Shown here piece by piece: positions 1-10,599 of a DNA stretch of 64,000 nt. Each line of letters begins with the position of its first letter. The first letter of the stretch is position 1. Location: NCBI GenBank assembly GCA_963580285.1, contig OY757010.1, forward strand, positions 67,974,406-68,038,405. Direction: 5' to 3'. The translations under genes and the position numbers were made by a program. A model generated the notes under the pieces. The model ran no database searches. It was given only the letters and a program-made list of their open reading frames with translations, and was not told the origin of the DNA. Source of the stretch: Lucinisca nassula. Taxonomy: Eukaryota; Mollusca; Bivalvia; Lucinida; Lucinidae.

Positions 1-719
1 GTCCCCGATGCTGCATACCAAGTTTCAAGATCATCGGCTATACTGTTCTTGAGAAGATTTTTGAAGGTTTTTACCATATATGGGCATGGCGGCCATATTG
101 GTCATGTGACCCAGTCCTCCCGAACAAACTTTCGTTCCCCCTTCCCATAGAGGCTCCACATGTAATTTGGTTTCAATTGGCCGAGTAATTTCAGAGGAGA
201 TGTTCTTTGGAAATGTTGACCTTGACCTCTGAAACTGATAAACTTCCATTCAGCTGATTGCAGATACCATTTCTAATGCCACTAGCTAACATACAATCAT
301 AAAAATCCATTATTTTGCCGTTTTTCCATACAAATGTCTGAGTGACCAAATTTGACCTTGACGTAAAACAGGTCAAGGTCAACCAAAGGTCATCATTTGA
401 ACGAACTTGGTAGGGCCCGAGTCCCCGATGCTGCATACCAAGTTTCAAGATCATCGGCTATACTGTTCTTGAGAAGATTTTTGAAGGTTTTTACCATATA
501 TGGGCATGGCGGCCATATTGGTCATGTGACCCAGTCCTCCCGAACAAACTTTCGTTCCCCCTTCCCATAGAGGCTCCACATGTAATTTGGTTTCAATTGG
601 CCGAGTAATTTCAGAGGAGATGTTCTTTGGAAATGTTGACGACACAGACGCAGACGACGCCGACGACGGACCAATGCCTTTACTATAAGCTCCCCCGGAG
701 CCTTCGGCTCTGGTGAGCT
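1..719 (+). repeat. End of a 420-bp tandem-repeat element
   Basis: Bases 1-240 recur almost unchanged at 421-640, giving a 420-bp unit; the left end is cut by the window. The last unit runs into a GAC/CGACGA-rich tract and a terminal hairpin (gagccttcggctc) followed by GGTGAGCTA. The same terminus ends three larger elements in this window (17870, 38381, 47092). Short ORFs here are repeat shadows. Confidence 0.85.
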
Positions 720-744
720 AAAAAACCAGCCTAACTTATTTCTG

Positions 745-1835
745 GGTGGGATCCATCTCTTCTTTTTCAATGTAATTGCACTCTAGAATGATACACTTGG
801 ACCACCGCTCAGTCCAGAACTGAAGAAGCCAGGGTTCTGGTCTCCGACCCACTCCTCAACTGCTGCCAAGACTTCTTCTTTGGACTGGAAATGGAGTCCA
901 CGGATATCCTTTTTCAAGTTTGGGAATAGGAAATAGTTACTAGGAGCTAAGTCCAGAGAATAGGCGGGGTGCAGTATTAGCTCATATCAATTCTGCATAA
1001 CAGCATCCATTGCAGTTTTGCAAGTGTGGACTCTTGCATTGTCCTGTTGGACCAGAATCCCTTTGGAGAGTATACCTCAACGTTTTTAACGGATTGCAGT
1101 TCTCAGTTGGTGGAGCAAAATTTGCATAATATACACATGTTATTGTGCTTTTCTTTGCTAAAAAGGCCAGCATAATAATGCCTTGTGCGTCCCAAAATAC
1201 AGCTGCCATCACCTTCCCAGCAGAGGGTTGAGTTTTAAACTTCTTTGGCCTTGGAGACCCCGAACCTACCCACCGATAACTTTGAGTTTTATTCTCTGGC
1301 TCATAATAATGGACCCTAGTCTCGTCTACAGTCACCAGACGTAAAAGAAAATCATCTTCCTTTAACCTAAACCGCTTCAACAATGTGCTGCATACTCATG
1401 CTCTGGTTGCCATTTGCTTGTCACTAAGGGATTTTGGAACCCAACGGGCTTTTAGCTTGCACATATTTAAGTGATCATGTAAAATTTTTGAAACGCTACC
1501 ATGTGAAATGTGTAATGCATTTGTTATTTCTTCCACATTAATTCTCCTATCAGAGTACACCAGATCCTATACTTTGTTACACATTTCTTCAGTGGTGGCA
1601 TCTGATGGGCTTTCAGACCTGGTTTCATCTTCTAAAGACGTTGTACCGCGTTTGAATTCCCCGACCCAGAATGTAACTTGTGCATACGATGGTGCAGAAG
1701 ACCCATAAACATTGGTCAACTCACAATGTATTTCCTGACCTAGTTTCCCTTTCAAATACATGTACAAGTACCGAATTACTGCACAATACTCAACTTTTGA
1801 CGAAAAGCTTGCTTTTGCATCGCTAGCCATGTTTG
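745..1835 (-). pseudogene. Dead mariner-type transposase (SETMAR-like)
   Basis: The minus strand from 1830 encodes a mariner N-terminus with WVGEFKRGTTSLEDETRS, then ATTEE (family: W..RF..G..S.ED..RSGRPS.ATTEE). After stops near 1565 and 1400 it continues in frame with the first catalytic motif (TVDETRVHYYEPENK, 1330-1290). An indel near 1060-1085 moves the frame, after which QQDNARVHT and the HPAYSLDLAPSNYFLFPNLKK stretch can be read around 1050-900. The third catalytic aspartate (APSDY in the D34D triad) is asparagine. Stops, a frameshift and the lost catalytic residue show an inactive copy. Terminal inverted repeats were not recognised. There is no SET domain. Confidence 0.9.
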
Positions 1836-2280
1836 ACGTTCAATATCTTATGAGTGAATGACACGATAAGGGTACAATATTGCCCTCATGCCTACATGTA
1901 TTGAAACAAGGCATGAAAATCTTGGTTGTCTGGGTCATATGGAAATGGGATAGGCTGGTTACTTATTGACTTGCCCTCATATTAAAAAGAAAGCTTTTAA
2001 CAATTAAGTTATACATATACCTAATCCACGTAAGTTTTGAAAACAAGTTCGTAAACGTTAAGTTTAAAGTTTGTGTGGAAGCTGAGGCTACCGATGGTGG
2101 AGCTTTTTTTTATACTTTTCATGACTCAGTCTTTTTCTAACATTTTCAAATTGGGTGATGTATCTGAATAAATTCAGTGTTCTGGCTTTCAGTCCCCATT
2201 ATTGCCATTTGATTAACTTTCTGTACTTCTCACAGAAAACATGAAAAGTATAAGTTTTTGTAATCACTATGGCTAGATCA
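1836..2280. other. AT-rich intron, nothing recognised
   Basis: Unique-looking AT-rich sequence between the mariner copy and a SINE; no coding potential or clear repeat seen. Confidence 0.5.
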
Positions 2281-2293
2281 CTAATATGTATAT

Positions 2294-2602
2294 TGTTTGT
2301 TTGTTTGTATTGGAGTTTTACGGCCCAGTCAACACTATTTAGGTCATTTTTGAGCCGGTCAGTTTACCTATCAACACTTTCCTGGACAGGCTTATACGTA
2401 AGCGGTTAACCAGTACAGTACACATTCTTTCGCCAGAAACTGACAACTGCCCTTTTTGAATCAGCAGAAGGGAGAGAATGACCGTAGAAAGGATTTCATG
2501 ATCAATCTCCACGAAAGAATGTTGCCGACCCCGGCGGGAGTCGAACCCGCGTCCTCCTGATCACCAGTCAGATTCGCATCCGACTGAGCCACTGAGGGCG
2601 GC
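2294..2602 (-). mobile_element. tRNA-derived SINE-B with 13-bp target duplication
   Basis: Read on the minus strand it starts with a tRNA-like head: an A-box-like GTGGCTCAGTCGG and a perfect B box GGTTCGACTCC. It ends in a tail GGGCCGTAAAACTCCAA followed by (CAAA)n. The flanks are an exact duplication, ctaatatgtatat, at 2281-2293 and 2603-2615. This proves a discrete retrotransposed unit of 309 bp. Confidence 0.92.
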
Positions 2603-2873
2603 CTAATATGTATATACATGTATATAATGTATACATGAAAAGGGGGAGATTGTTTTAATTTTGATTTTTACAGGCCGTTTGAGATTATTTAACTTATATT
2701 GAGCCGATCGTTAATCAGAGGTGGGTGAAAACAAAAATACCATGAGAAAATACACCTGACCTTCATTTTCAGCACTCGTCATCTTTCATGTGACCCGAGC
2801 AACAGAACCGGCAGTAGAATTTGGAGAGGTCAATAGGTTTATTTGGAACTCTGATCAAATGATAATATCACCT

Positions 2874-3121
2874 GGGCCCAGTTGTTCAAAGCATCGTTAG
2901 CTTAACAAGCTCATTAGCGGTCATATTGTTAACTGTTCTGGCAAGTACAATATCGAAAATTTTAGTGTTTTTTCTGAAAAAAAAAGGGAGCAGCTTTTGC
3001 GGATGCAAAAAGCTGCTCACATTTTTTTCAGCAAAAATATTAGCATATTTGCCATATTTAATGATCAAAGTTTTAACAATACATTAACTAACAACGTCGT
3101 TAGTTTTGAACAACAGGCCCC
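2874..3121. mobile_element. MITE-D foldback element, copy 1
   Basis: The ends are inverted (GGGCCCAGTTGTTCAAA ... TTTTGAACAACAGGCCCC). The centre is a hairpin built on GAGCAGCTTTTGC/GCAAAAAGCTGCTC. There are five copies in the window (see 3890, 6010, 29042, 60670). No coding sequence. Confidence 0.85.
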
Positions 3122-3316
3122 TGATGTTCTGTTTATGAATAAGATAGTGATATATGTATAAGATAAAATTAAAAAAAAATCTTTTAACATTTTTGTTTTC
3201 AAACACTAATCTAAAACAGTCACAGCTTAAGGCTCAATCATATAATCATGCACATTAGTTTTAAAGATATTTAAGCACACATACACCACTTTATTATTTA
3301 GTAGATAACGTCATTT

Positions 3317-3744
3317 AAGAAATGAATTTTATTTTTCTGCTGTTCAGAAAAGTATGAACGCAGTGGGTCGTGTGCAAAGTAAATGAACCCCAAAGGGGTT
3401 CATGAAAACTTTGCTAGCGACCCACTGTCGTTCCTACTTTCATGAACAGCAGAAAAATTAAGTTTATTTCTTATATTTACATTCTTTGCTCCTCATCTAT
3501 GGGCGAAAGAATGCTTATAGGGCAAACTTTTAATGCTGAAAAACATTTACACGCTGTTTTTCTACAAAGAGCGTGGAACAGCATTGACGTCGCCAAGGCC
3601 CAATCAGATCGTAGAGAACCATGATTTAGACTGATGTCACTTGACGTCACTGACAAATCATGTGACTCAATGCGTTCATGGAAGTATGAACTACATTGTT
3701 TTCTATAGGTTTACATTAGGCATTACACTGGAAATGTAAATATT
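3317..3744. repeat. Repeat X, copy 1
   Basis: About 430 bp, shared with 53787-54250. It begins TTTCTGCTGTTCA..AGTATGAACG and has two palindromic blocks (GAACCCC..GGGGTTC; AGTATGAACG/CGTTCATACT). It then has TGACGTCACTTGACGTCA, a pair of perfect CRE-type palindromes, near 3640. Likely a nonautonomous foldback element. Confidence 0.7.
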
Positions 3745-3889
3745 ATGACATGACCATACAGTCATGTAATAACACACGGTTACTGGCAATTACATGTAAT
3801 GCCATAAGGCCATTTGTGAGGGTGTTTTATTTTCTACTGAATCAATTGAAAGGTGACCATGTTGAAAAATAAGGCATTTAAATCTCAAG

Positions 3890-4131
3890 GCCCAGTTGTT
3901 CAAGGCATTGTTAGCTAAACGAGCTCGTTACTGGTCAAAATATTAACTATTCCAGCAAATACAATATCTAATACTCTGGTAATTTTGCTGAAAAAATATG
4001 AGTAGCTTTTGCAAATGCAAAAGCTACTCACATTTTTTCAGCAAAAATATCTGCATATTTGCCATATCAAATATTCAAAGTTTAAAGGATATGTTAACTG
4101 ACAACACCATTAGTTTTAAACAACTGGACCT
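3890..4131. mobile_element. MITE-D foldback element, copy 2
   Basis: Same termini (GGCCCAGTTGTTCAAGG ... TTTAAACAACTGGACC) and the same AGCTTTTGC hairpin centre as copy 1, diverged by point changes. Confidence 0.8.
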
Positions 4132-4189
4132 AGATGGGTTTAGTTTATAAAATAAGATCAGAAACCTTTTAATTTGCCCTTGTACATGT

Positions 4190-4330
4190 ATGTCTTTGGA
4201 ACAAGACATTTCCTGAAGATCACTAACAGGATACACTTTATTCTTGCACACCAGACAAGGAAATCCGTGATTTTACCCTGGGATAGAAATTTATGTTCTG
4301 ACCCTGGTGTTCCGACCCAGGCAACTAACA
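4190..4330 (-). repeat. MITE-F fragment
   Basis: The segment with CTTGCACACCAGACAAGGAAA and TACCCTGGGATAGAAATTTA is the reverse complement of the right end of the element at 12345-12780. Confidence 0.65.
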
Positions 4331-4396
4331 TAAATGCGCTTCAATTCTGTTCAACTGCCGGAACTACTTCCGCACTACTTTTTTTTGTAAACAATA

Positions 4397-4578
4397 TACA
4401 GTCCAACCTGTATTAAGCAAGCACCTAAGGGATAAGAGAAATGTGCTTGCTTGAGACAGGTGCTTGCTTAATACAGGTGAAATTTAACACATTTGGCTTT
4501 TTCGGGAACCAAACACCTGCTTGCTTAAGACAGGTTGCTTGCTTAATAGAGGTGGCCACTAAGGCAGGTTTTACTGTA
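4397..4578. mobile_element. TA-flanked MITE (Tc1/mariner type)
   Basis: The ends TACAGTCCAACCTGTATT and GGCAGGTTTTACTGTA are imperfect inverted repeats flanked by TA. The interior repeats the phrase TGCTTGCTTAA..CAGG four times. 182 bp, noncoding. Confidence 0.7.
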
Positions 4579-4623
4579 CATGTGCGAGCTGTCAAAACTA
4601 ACCGGAGGTGTTGTGCAAGAAAA

Positions 4624-4777
4624 AGAATCCAATATGGGGTTCTGTTGCAGATGGGCGTTTCCAACCCACGGGATGACCGTGCTGAGCGGAACCTCGGCAT
4701 AGCCTCGGTTCCGCTCAGCACGGTCATCCCTCGGGTTGGAAACTCTCATCTACAACAGAACCCCATATCAGATTCTT
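4624..4777. repeat. Long near-perfect palindrome
   Basis: Arms of about 70 bp (outer GAATC..TATGGGGTTCTGTTG against CAACAGAACCCCATATCAGATTC; inner GGATGACCGTGCTGAGCGG against CCGCTCAGCACGGTCATCC) enclose a loop of about 12 bp. ORFs on both strands here are mirror images of each other and not genes. Confidence 0.85.
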
Positions 4778-4898
4778 ATATTCTCAAACTCTGTAATTAC
4801 CCCAAGTATTGGGAGAACTAAACAACTCCTTACAATAATTTTCCAAAGAATTTAGCAAGTCCAGTTTACTGCCCAATGTTGTGTCTAAAGATAGCTGG

Positions 4899-4980
4899 AC
4901 GGAGTGGCAAACAATGTAGACCCTGATGAGATGCCACATTCTGCAGTGTCTAATCTGGGTTTACACAGTCTGCTCAGACA
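4899..4980. repeat. Hairpin-C palindrome, copy 1
   Basis: The GGCAAACAATGTAGACCCTG arm pairs with CTGGGTTTACACAGTCTGC around a GCCACATTCTGCAGTGTC centre. It belongs to the most frequent palindrome family in the window (14 copies). Confidence 0.75.
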
Positions 4981-5034
4981 TATCTGTCCAAATACATACG
5001 GTAAACACGGAATCTTCTTTCAAGAGCAGAATTG

Positions 5035-5340
5035 TTTGCTTGTTTGATTTTAGGTTAAATGTCCCCATCTACACTGTATGAATCATTTTTGAGATGTTGC
5101 TTCCAATTTTGTGCGACTTTTACTCAATACTGAGATGTAATGACACCTCAAGCCCTGCCGCCCATTGAAACCAATAAGGTTTTTTATGTATGGATGGTCC
5201 GACTCGCACCACTTATACTCGGTCGGCCTAGACCTTCTGAGCGGTTTACCAGTACTTATGTGTGGTTAGTTTCAGCTCTGCGTGAAAGCACTATGCATCC
5301 CAATCTATTTCTCCAAGCCTCGCTGGGTGGGTGGCCCTTC
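5035..5340 (-). mobile_element. SINE-A copy
   Basis: About 300-bp repeat read on the minus strand: 5' end near the CCCAGCGAGGCTTGG-like head, internal GGTGCGAGTCGGACC, and a 3' tail ending in (CAAA)-rich sequence. See 10021-10269 and 63414-63713 for the retrotransposition evidence. Confidence 0.8.
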
Positions 5341-5620
5341 AGCATACCAAAGTTCAAGTTAGTATCAATGACAAGCATAACAACCTCTACTATAATCACA
5401 CAACAATAACTCATTCAGCAACTTCAAGATCTGCACAAATAATGGCATTTGCACTAAACAAAACATGTCAGCAAAAATAACACATGACAATTGCATATCA
5501 TATCAATTTTCCATAGATATTCAGTGTGAAAAGAAAAATCTGTCCCCAAGGTGGTGTACTATCCTGCATCACTAGCTTGCGTCCAGTTGTTAAAAACCAT
5601 CAGTATCTTACGTTAACAAA

Positions 5621-5969
5621 TACAGTAGAACTTCGATGGCTCGAACACCGATGGCTCGTTTACCATGGCTGAGTCGAACTCGTTCTTGAGCCCCTAGGGA
5701 AGTCCTCTACATTAAAATGGTGCAAGATAATTAAGGAGATTTTTGTCTTTTATCTTGCAAATGTATGCTGTGTGTACTCATTAGAATCGCCTCGATGAGG
5801 CGATTCTAATGAGTACACACAGCATACATTTTCATTACAGAACACCGAAAATATGTCCAAAAGTATCTCGATATGCCTCCTGGAAGTAATCTCAGTGGCT
5901 CGAACATCCCCTGTCTCGAACAATTTTTCATGGTCCCAAAGGGGTTCGAGCCATCGAAGTTCGACTGTA
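5621..5969. mobile_element. TA-flanked MITE with Hairpin-A core, copy 1
   Basis: The termini CAGTAGAACTTCGATGGCTC and GAGCCATCGAAGTTCGACTG are inverted and flanked by TA, as in Tc1/mariner/pogo elements. The exact centre (5760-5830) is a near-perfect palindrome with ACTCATTAGAATCGCCTCG. 349 bp, no ORF. A sister copy lies at 61770-62120. Confidence 0.92.
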
Positions 5970-6009
5970 ATATATTGTTATAACTTTGACCATTTAAATA
6001 GGCTGACAT

Positions 6010-6225
6010 GTTAGAGTTCTACTGAGAAAAAAAGTGAGTAGGCCGACATGCTAGAATTCTGCTGAGAAAAAAAGTGAGTAGTTTTGCATTTGCAAAAGCT
6101 ACTCATATTTTTTCTAGCAAAATATACCAGAGTAATAGATATTGTAATTGCTAGAACAGTTAACATTTTGGCTACTAAAGGGCTCGTTAAGCTAATAATG
6201 CTTTAGACAACTTGACCCTGGACTT
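6010..6225. mobile_element. MITE-D foldback element, copy 3 (partial)
   Basis: Keeps the AGTAGTTTTGCATTTGCAAAAGCTACT hairpin region and the right terminus (GCTTTAGACAACTTGACCC). The left end is rearranged: a 30-bp phrase with TAGGCCGACATG is duplicated. Confidence 0.7.
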
Positions 6226-6263
6226 TATGCATTTATTCCTTTCAATATTTTCTTTCTCCAAAT

Positions 6264-6522
6264 CAGGGACTTTCCTACCCTTCAGAATCAGGGTCCAGGG
6301 GCCGCTGGGTTTGGGAAAAACAGCTCGCTAATATTTATAATTGGGAATTTAAATCAGTCATAACTTTGTCAATTTTGGTTCAATTTTCATGAAATTTTTA
6401 TGGAGCTGTAGCATAACATCAAAAATTGGGAAATTTGTAATAAAATTTGGGAATATCCATCTTTTAATTGGGAAAAATAGGGGCCTATTACCGGCCCCAA
6501 TGTTGCACTAGGAAAATCCCTG
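6264..6522. mobile_element. MITE with CAGGGA termini (hAT-like)
   Basis: The ends CAGGGACTTTCCTA and TAGGAAAATCCCTG are inverted. The interior is rich in AATTGGGAA phrases and contains GGGGCC..GGCCCC. The short CAGGGA termini suggest hAT, but no 8-bp duplication is visible, so the class is tentative. A related fragment is at 30810-31180. Confidence 0.6.
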
Positions 6523-6640
6523 CAAATGTTAATTTAAACTCCAAGTTAAGCTGTACATTCCTTGCAACTGCTAACTGTTTGATTGTTAACCCTTAACTCT
6601 AATCTTGCAGTTCACGACAACCCCTATCTTTGCAAACAGT

Positions 6641-6700
6641 GTAGATCCAGATCAGATGGCTTCTGAAGAAGCCATCTGATCAAGATCTACACTGTTTGGC
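6641..6700. repeat. Hairpin-C palindrome, copy 2
   Basis: CAGTGTAGATCCAGATCAGA pairs with TGATCAAGATCTACACTGTT around GGCTTCTGAAGAAGCC. The 110 bp that follow (AATGGGCGTGGCTTAA...) recur after the copy at 44345, so the hairpin is the core of a longer repeat. Confidence 0.8.
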
Positions 6701-6898
6701 ATTCAGTTTATGAATTTGTAGCAATAAATTACATCAAGTAATTTGATTGGTTAATAGACAGAAATGGGCGTGGCTTAAATGAATATTCAGCAAGATAAGT
6801 GTTAAGATGCTAAGAAAAGCTGCATCTGAAAATGTTGTCTGTTTATGATGTTTGCTGCAGTTCTTGCATATTTTTCAAACCTATTTTTGCATAGAGGC

Positions 6899-6960
6899 AA
6901 AGTTTGGACACTGATCAGACTGCTCCTAGAGGCGCAGTCTTATCTGGGCCCACAATGATT
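6899..6960. repeat. Hairpin-C palindrome, copy 3 (degenerate)
   Basis: A weaker version (GATCAGACTGCTCC / GGCGCAGTCTTATCTGGG) of the same family. Confidence 0.5.
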
Positions 6961-7088
6961 GCAATAATGGACTTTTAAAGTATGCAGTCGGCAACAAAAC
7001 AGACGACTATTGTTATGATTGGCATCTGAAGGGTAAAACATCCAATCACAACTGTTTCAGATGTCACTTTGTTATTCTGGGAAAAAAT

Positions 7089-7715
7089 CAGTTTGTTTGA
7101 GTTGAGATTTTATGTCCCCGTCAACACTACTTGGGTCATTTTTGAGATGTTGCTCCCAATTTTTTGTGGACTTTTACCCAACAATGAGATGAGTGTGTGT
7201 ATGTGAATTCGGGTTTAACGTTGCTTTCAACAATATTTTAGTCATATCACGACGATGTCTGGTTGCGACAGGGAGCTCAATGCTCACTTTTATAGTGCTG
7301 CCTCACTGAAGTATCATGTCCCAGACACATTACATGATACCACACCCAGTCACATTATCCTGACACTGGGTCGACCAGTCCGAGCTCTACCCCGTAAATC
7401 TCAGTGCCAAGCGAGGAGCAGCTAGTACCATTGTTAACGACTTTGGTATGTCGCGGCCGGGGATCGAACCCGTGACCTCCCGTTCCCCGGAGCGGAAACT
7501 CTACCAACTGAGCTATCGGGGCCGGTAACAATGAGATGAAATGACTTCTCAAGCCATACTGCCCATACAAACCACTAGGGCTTAAGGAGGGGTCTGACTC
7601 GGATCACTTTTCCTGGGCAGTTTACCAGTACTCAATTTCGGTCAGTTTCAGCTCTGCACAAAAGAACCATGCAGCCCAATCTATTTCTCCAAGCCCCAAT
7701 GGGCAGGGGTGCAAA
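7089..7715 (-). mobile_element. SINE-A split by a younger SINE
   Basis: SINE-A sequence runs 7089-7192 and resumes at 7540-7715. The interruption (7193-7526) is a separate tRNA-derived SINE with its own target duplication. Confidence 0.88.
7193..7526 (-). mobile_element. tRNA-derived SINE nested in SINE-A, 13-bp target duplication
   Basis: The minus strand opens with CCCCGATAGCTCAGTTGG (A box) and GGGTTCGATCCCCGG (B box), closely tRNA-like. The tail is GCAACGTTAAACCCGAATTC followed by CA-rich sequence. The duplication aacaatgagatga flanks it exactly (7180-7192 and 7527-7539). It is a SINE and not a functional tRNA gene: the tRNA-like part continues into a 250-bp body. Confidence 0.93.
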
Positions 7716-7749
7716 TTGGGCCTGATGTTTCACTTCAGGGGTTATTTAA

Positions 7750-9002
7750 ACAGTAGACTAGATAAGTGGGGTAAAATAGCTATAACTAGAGCTGTCAGTG
7801 AAACTGACTAGGGCCCCGGCAGCGCTATCAGAGGAGTAGGAAAATTTGTGGACGGACAGATGGACAGACAGACGGACGGACAGAGTGATTACTATAGGGC
7901 ACCCACACTTTCAGTGCGGGGCCCTAATAATAACAAAGTTATTAATTGGACACAGGAAAGACCCTTTTTTGACCTTTAACCTCTAAGTATGACCTTGACC
8001 TTTGAGGTACGGACCTGAGTCTTGCGCGCAACACTCCATCACATTATGGTTAACATTTCTGCCAAGTAATATTTAAATCCATCCAGGAATAAGAAAGTTA
8101 TGGAGGATAAAAAAACTTGTGGATGGACAGACGGACAGACAGACAGACGGACGGACAGAGTGATTACTATAGGGCACCAACACTTTCAGTGCGCGGCCAC
8201 ATATGGTTAACATTTCTGCCAAGTAATATATTTAAATCCATCCAGGAATAATAACAAAGTTATTAATTGGACACAGGAAAGACCCTTTTTTGACCTTTAA
8301 CCTCTAAGTATGACCTTGACCTTTGAGGTACGGACCTGAGTCTTGCGCGCAACACTCCATCACATTATGGTTAACACTTCTGCCATCCAGGAATAATAAT
8401 AACAAAGTTATTAATTGGACACAGGAAAGACCCTTTTTTGACCTTTAACCTCTAAGTATGACCTTGACCTTTGAGGTACGGACCTGAGTCTTGCGCGCAA
8501 CACTCCATCACATTATGGTTAACATTTCTGACAAGTAATATTTAAATCCATCCAGGAATAAGAAAGTTATGGAGGATAAAAAAATTTGTGGACGGACAGA
8601 CAGACCTTTAACCTCTAAGTATGACCTTGACCTTTGAGGTACGGACCTGAGTCTTGCGCGCAACACTCCATCACATTATGGTTAACATTTCTGACAAGTA
8701 ATATTTAAATCCCTCCAGGAATAAGAAAGTTATGGAGGATAAAAAAATTTGTGGACGGACAGACAGACAGACAGACGGACGGACGGACAGAGTGATTACT
8801 ATAGGGCACCCACACTTTCAGTGCGGGGCCCTAATTAAAGATAATTTTCCTTATTTCTGAATGAAAACATATGTTATGGGTACTCAAATGAACCGTCTCG
8901 GTGAGACGGTTCATTTGAGTACCCACAACATATGTTTATCTTGAAAAATAAGAAAAATTATCTTTAATTATCACCATTTTACCCCTCTTATCTAGTCTAC
9001 TG
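7750..9002. mobile_element. Hairpin-A MITE split by a satellite insertion
   Basis: The left end CAGTAGACTAGATAAGTGGG and the right end CTCTTATCTAGTCTACTG are inverted repeats. The hairpin core is at 8836-8968 (ACTCAAATGAACCGTCTC palindrome). About 1.05 kb of tandem satellite (7786-8835) lies between the left terminus and the core. Confidence 0.75.
7786..8835. repeat. Tandem satellite element with GGGCCC ends
   Basis: Four to five diverged copies of a unit with ACCTCTAAGTATGACCTTGA, then CTTGCGCGCAACACTCCATC and GTTAACATTTCTGCCAAGTA, with partial deletions. Each block ends in GACGGACGGACAG tracts and the phrase GGGCACCCACACTTTCAGTG. The left end reads CTAGGGCCCC and the right end GGGGCCCTAAT, so the unit may be a discrete element. 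Confidence 0.8.
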
Positions 9003-9004
9003 GA

Positions 9005-9540
9005 ACCGTTAATATATTATCATATCACTAAGACTGTAAGCAGTGCCATTACACATTTTCCACGTGTAATGTGTAATATCATGCAACAATGTCGCAAACA
9101 ATAATCATGCCATCAGCGGCAATGTGATGGCCTCTAAGTTACCGATTGCTTTATGAGGAGAAAATCCACAAATAAATTGTCATACGATAAACAAAATCTC
9201 ACACTTGCGATCATTTTTCGAATAAGCCTTTTGTACTGACTTATATATAGCTGGAGTCCATTTCAAAACTTTGTGGTATCTGGCTGAGTTGATTTAGTAA
9301 TTATGTTAAAAAGGTTAATCTTTTTGCCAACAGTGAAGGTTCTGACCAGACGCCCCATTTTCAGAATCTGATCTGCTTCCTGTATAAAATTGGTCAAAGC
9401 TATCCAAAGTGAGACGTGCAAGGTGTCTGATCACAACTGGCTTTATGCCTAGGCTGATCACTGTCTTTGCTGCCTGGTTGCACAAGGCTGATCACTGTCT
9501 TTGCCGCCTGGTTGCACAATATCTATAAGGTGTTTAGTTA
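9005..9540. other. Intron, nothing firm
   Basis: AT-rich, with a diverged Hairpin-C-like segment near 9330-9400 and a 33-bp duplication (CTGATCACTGTCTTTGC, twice at 9458-9505). Confidence 0.4.
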
Positions 9541-9544
9541 AGCC

Positions 9545-9812
9545 TCGGCCATAGCTGCAGATAAGGCACTTATTTCATCGGAAAAGTACTGATATTTTTC
9601 TTATTTCTTTATACAAAAACATATGTTGTGGGTACTCATTTGAAGCGCCTCACCGAGGTGCTTCTAATGCGTACCCACAATGTACGTTTTCATGCAGAAA
9701 CCGGTGAGGCACTTCTAACGAGTACCCACAATGTATATTTTCATGCAGAAATAAGAAAAAAAAAAAATTTGGATACCACCTCTTATCTGGGGCTATGCTG
9801 CTCAAATATCAT
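9545..9812. mobile_element. Hairpin-A MITE, rearranged core
   Basis: Outer arms GCCATAGCTGCAGATAAGGC and CTTATCTGGGGCTATG are inverted. The core carries one and a half palindromes, with GTACCCACAATGTA repeated at 9674 and 9722, indicating a partial duplication of one arm. Confidence 0.75.
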
Positions 9813-10020
9813 ATTAGTATGTTCTCGTTTCTGTACATGTCAAATATCACTTAATGTCCTTCTTCATGCTTTTCAGAATCATTCATCTCAAATGTGCATC
9901 ATCCATTTTTCAAATTGTACATTCCTTTTACCTTTATATGAAATTTTTGGTAAGGACGGAAACCAGGTCTCCTACACTAAAATAATATACAGCGAAATTT
10001 CTCTATTCACACCATGTAAA

Positions 10021-10269
10021 TAGATGGCCTGCATGATGCTTCCACGCAGAGTTGAAATCTGACCACATACGAGTACTGGTAAACCTGCCCAGGTAAAGCA
10101 GTGCAAGTCGGACTGTCCATGCTTATAAACCCTATTGGTTTAATTCAGTGACAGATCTTGAGATGTCATTTCATCTGAATATCAGGTAAAAGTCCCACAA
10201 AATTGGAAGCAACGTCTCCAAAATGACCTATACAGTGGTGACGGGGACATTAAACTTCAAATCAAACAA
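10021..10269 (+). mobile_element. SINE-A, 5'-truncated, 12-bp target duplication
   Basis: Starts about 25 bp into the consensus head (GATGGCCTGCATGATGCTTCC) and ends AAATCAAACAA. The duplication acacca tgtaaa (10009-10020 and 10270-10281) flanks it exactly. 5' truncation together with a target duplication is the signature of LINE-driven retrotransposition. Confidence 0.92.
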
Positions 10270-10282
10270 ACACCATGTAAAA

Positions 10283-10469
10283 TTAAGTCAAATCCTAGAT
10301 TCCTTTTAAAAAGCTTATTTAGTAGTATGTTGCAGTTACTCTTTCATTATTTTTTTCTGCATACAGTGTCCTCTTGTCAGAGACCACCTTTGGGACTGTT
10401 CAAAAGTGGTCTTCCAGACCACTTTTGAACAGTCCCAAAGGTGGTCTTAATATAGGAATTTTACTGTAG
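10283..10469. mobile_element. MITE-B hairpin element, truncated
   Basis: The palindrome GACCACCTTTGGGACTGTTC / GAACAGTCCCAAAGGTGGTC is followed by the terminus AGGAATTTTACTGTA. The other end has been cut by the adjacent SINE-A. The full structure is seen at 33390-33597. Confidence 0.8.
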
Positions 10470-10599
10470 ACTCTTGTTTAATTGCTCTGAATCTTTCTCT
10501 AATTGAAAGCAATTTGTACTTTTGTCTTTCCTAATTATTTGCTGTAGTAAACTCAAGTCAGTTTCCAGCTTGTATTTTTTTTCAAGCTCAACTTAACTG

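Noticed and set aside
745..1835. SETMAR-like host gene
   Set aside because: Only the mariner transposase part is present, with stops, a frameshift and a lost catalytic residue; no SET domain.
7450..7526. tRNA gene on the minus strand
   Set aside because: Exact target duplications 334 bp apart show that it is the head of a SINE.
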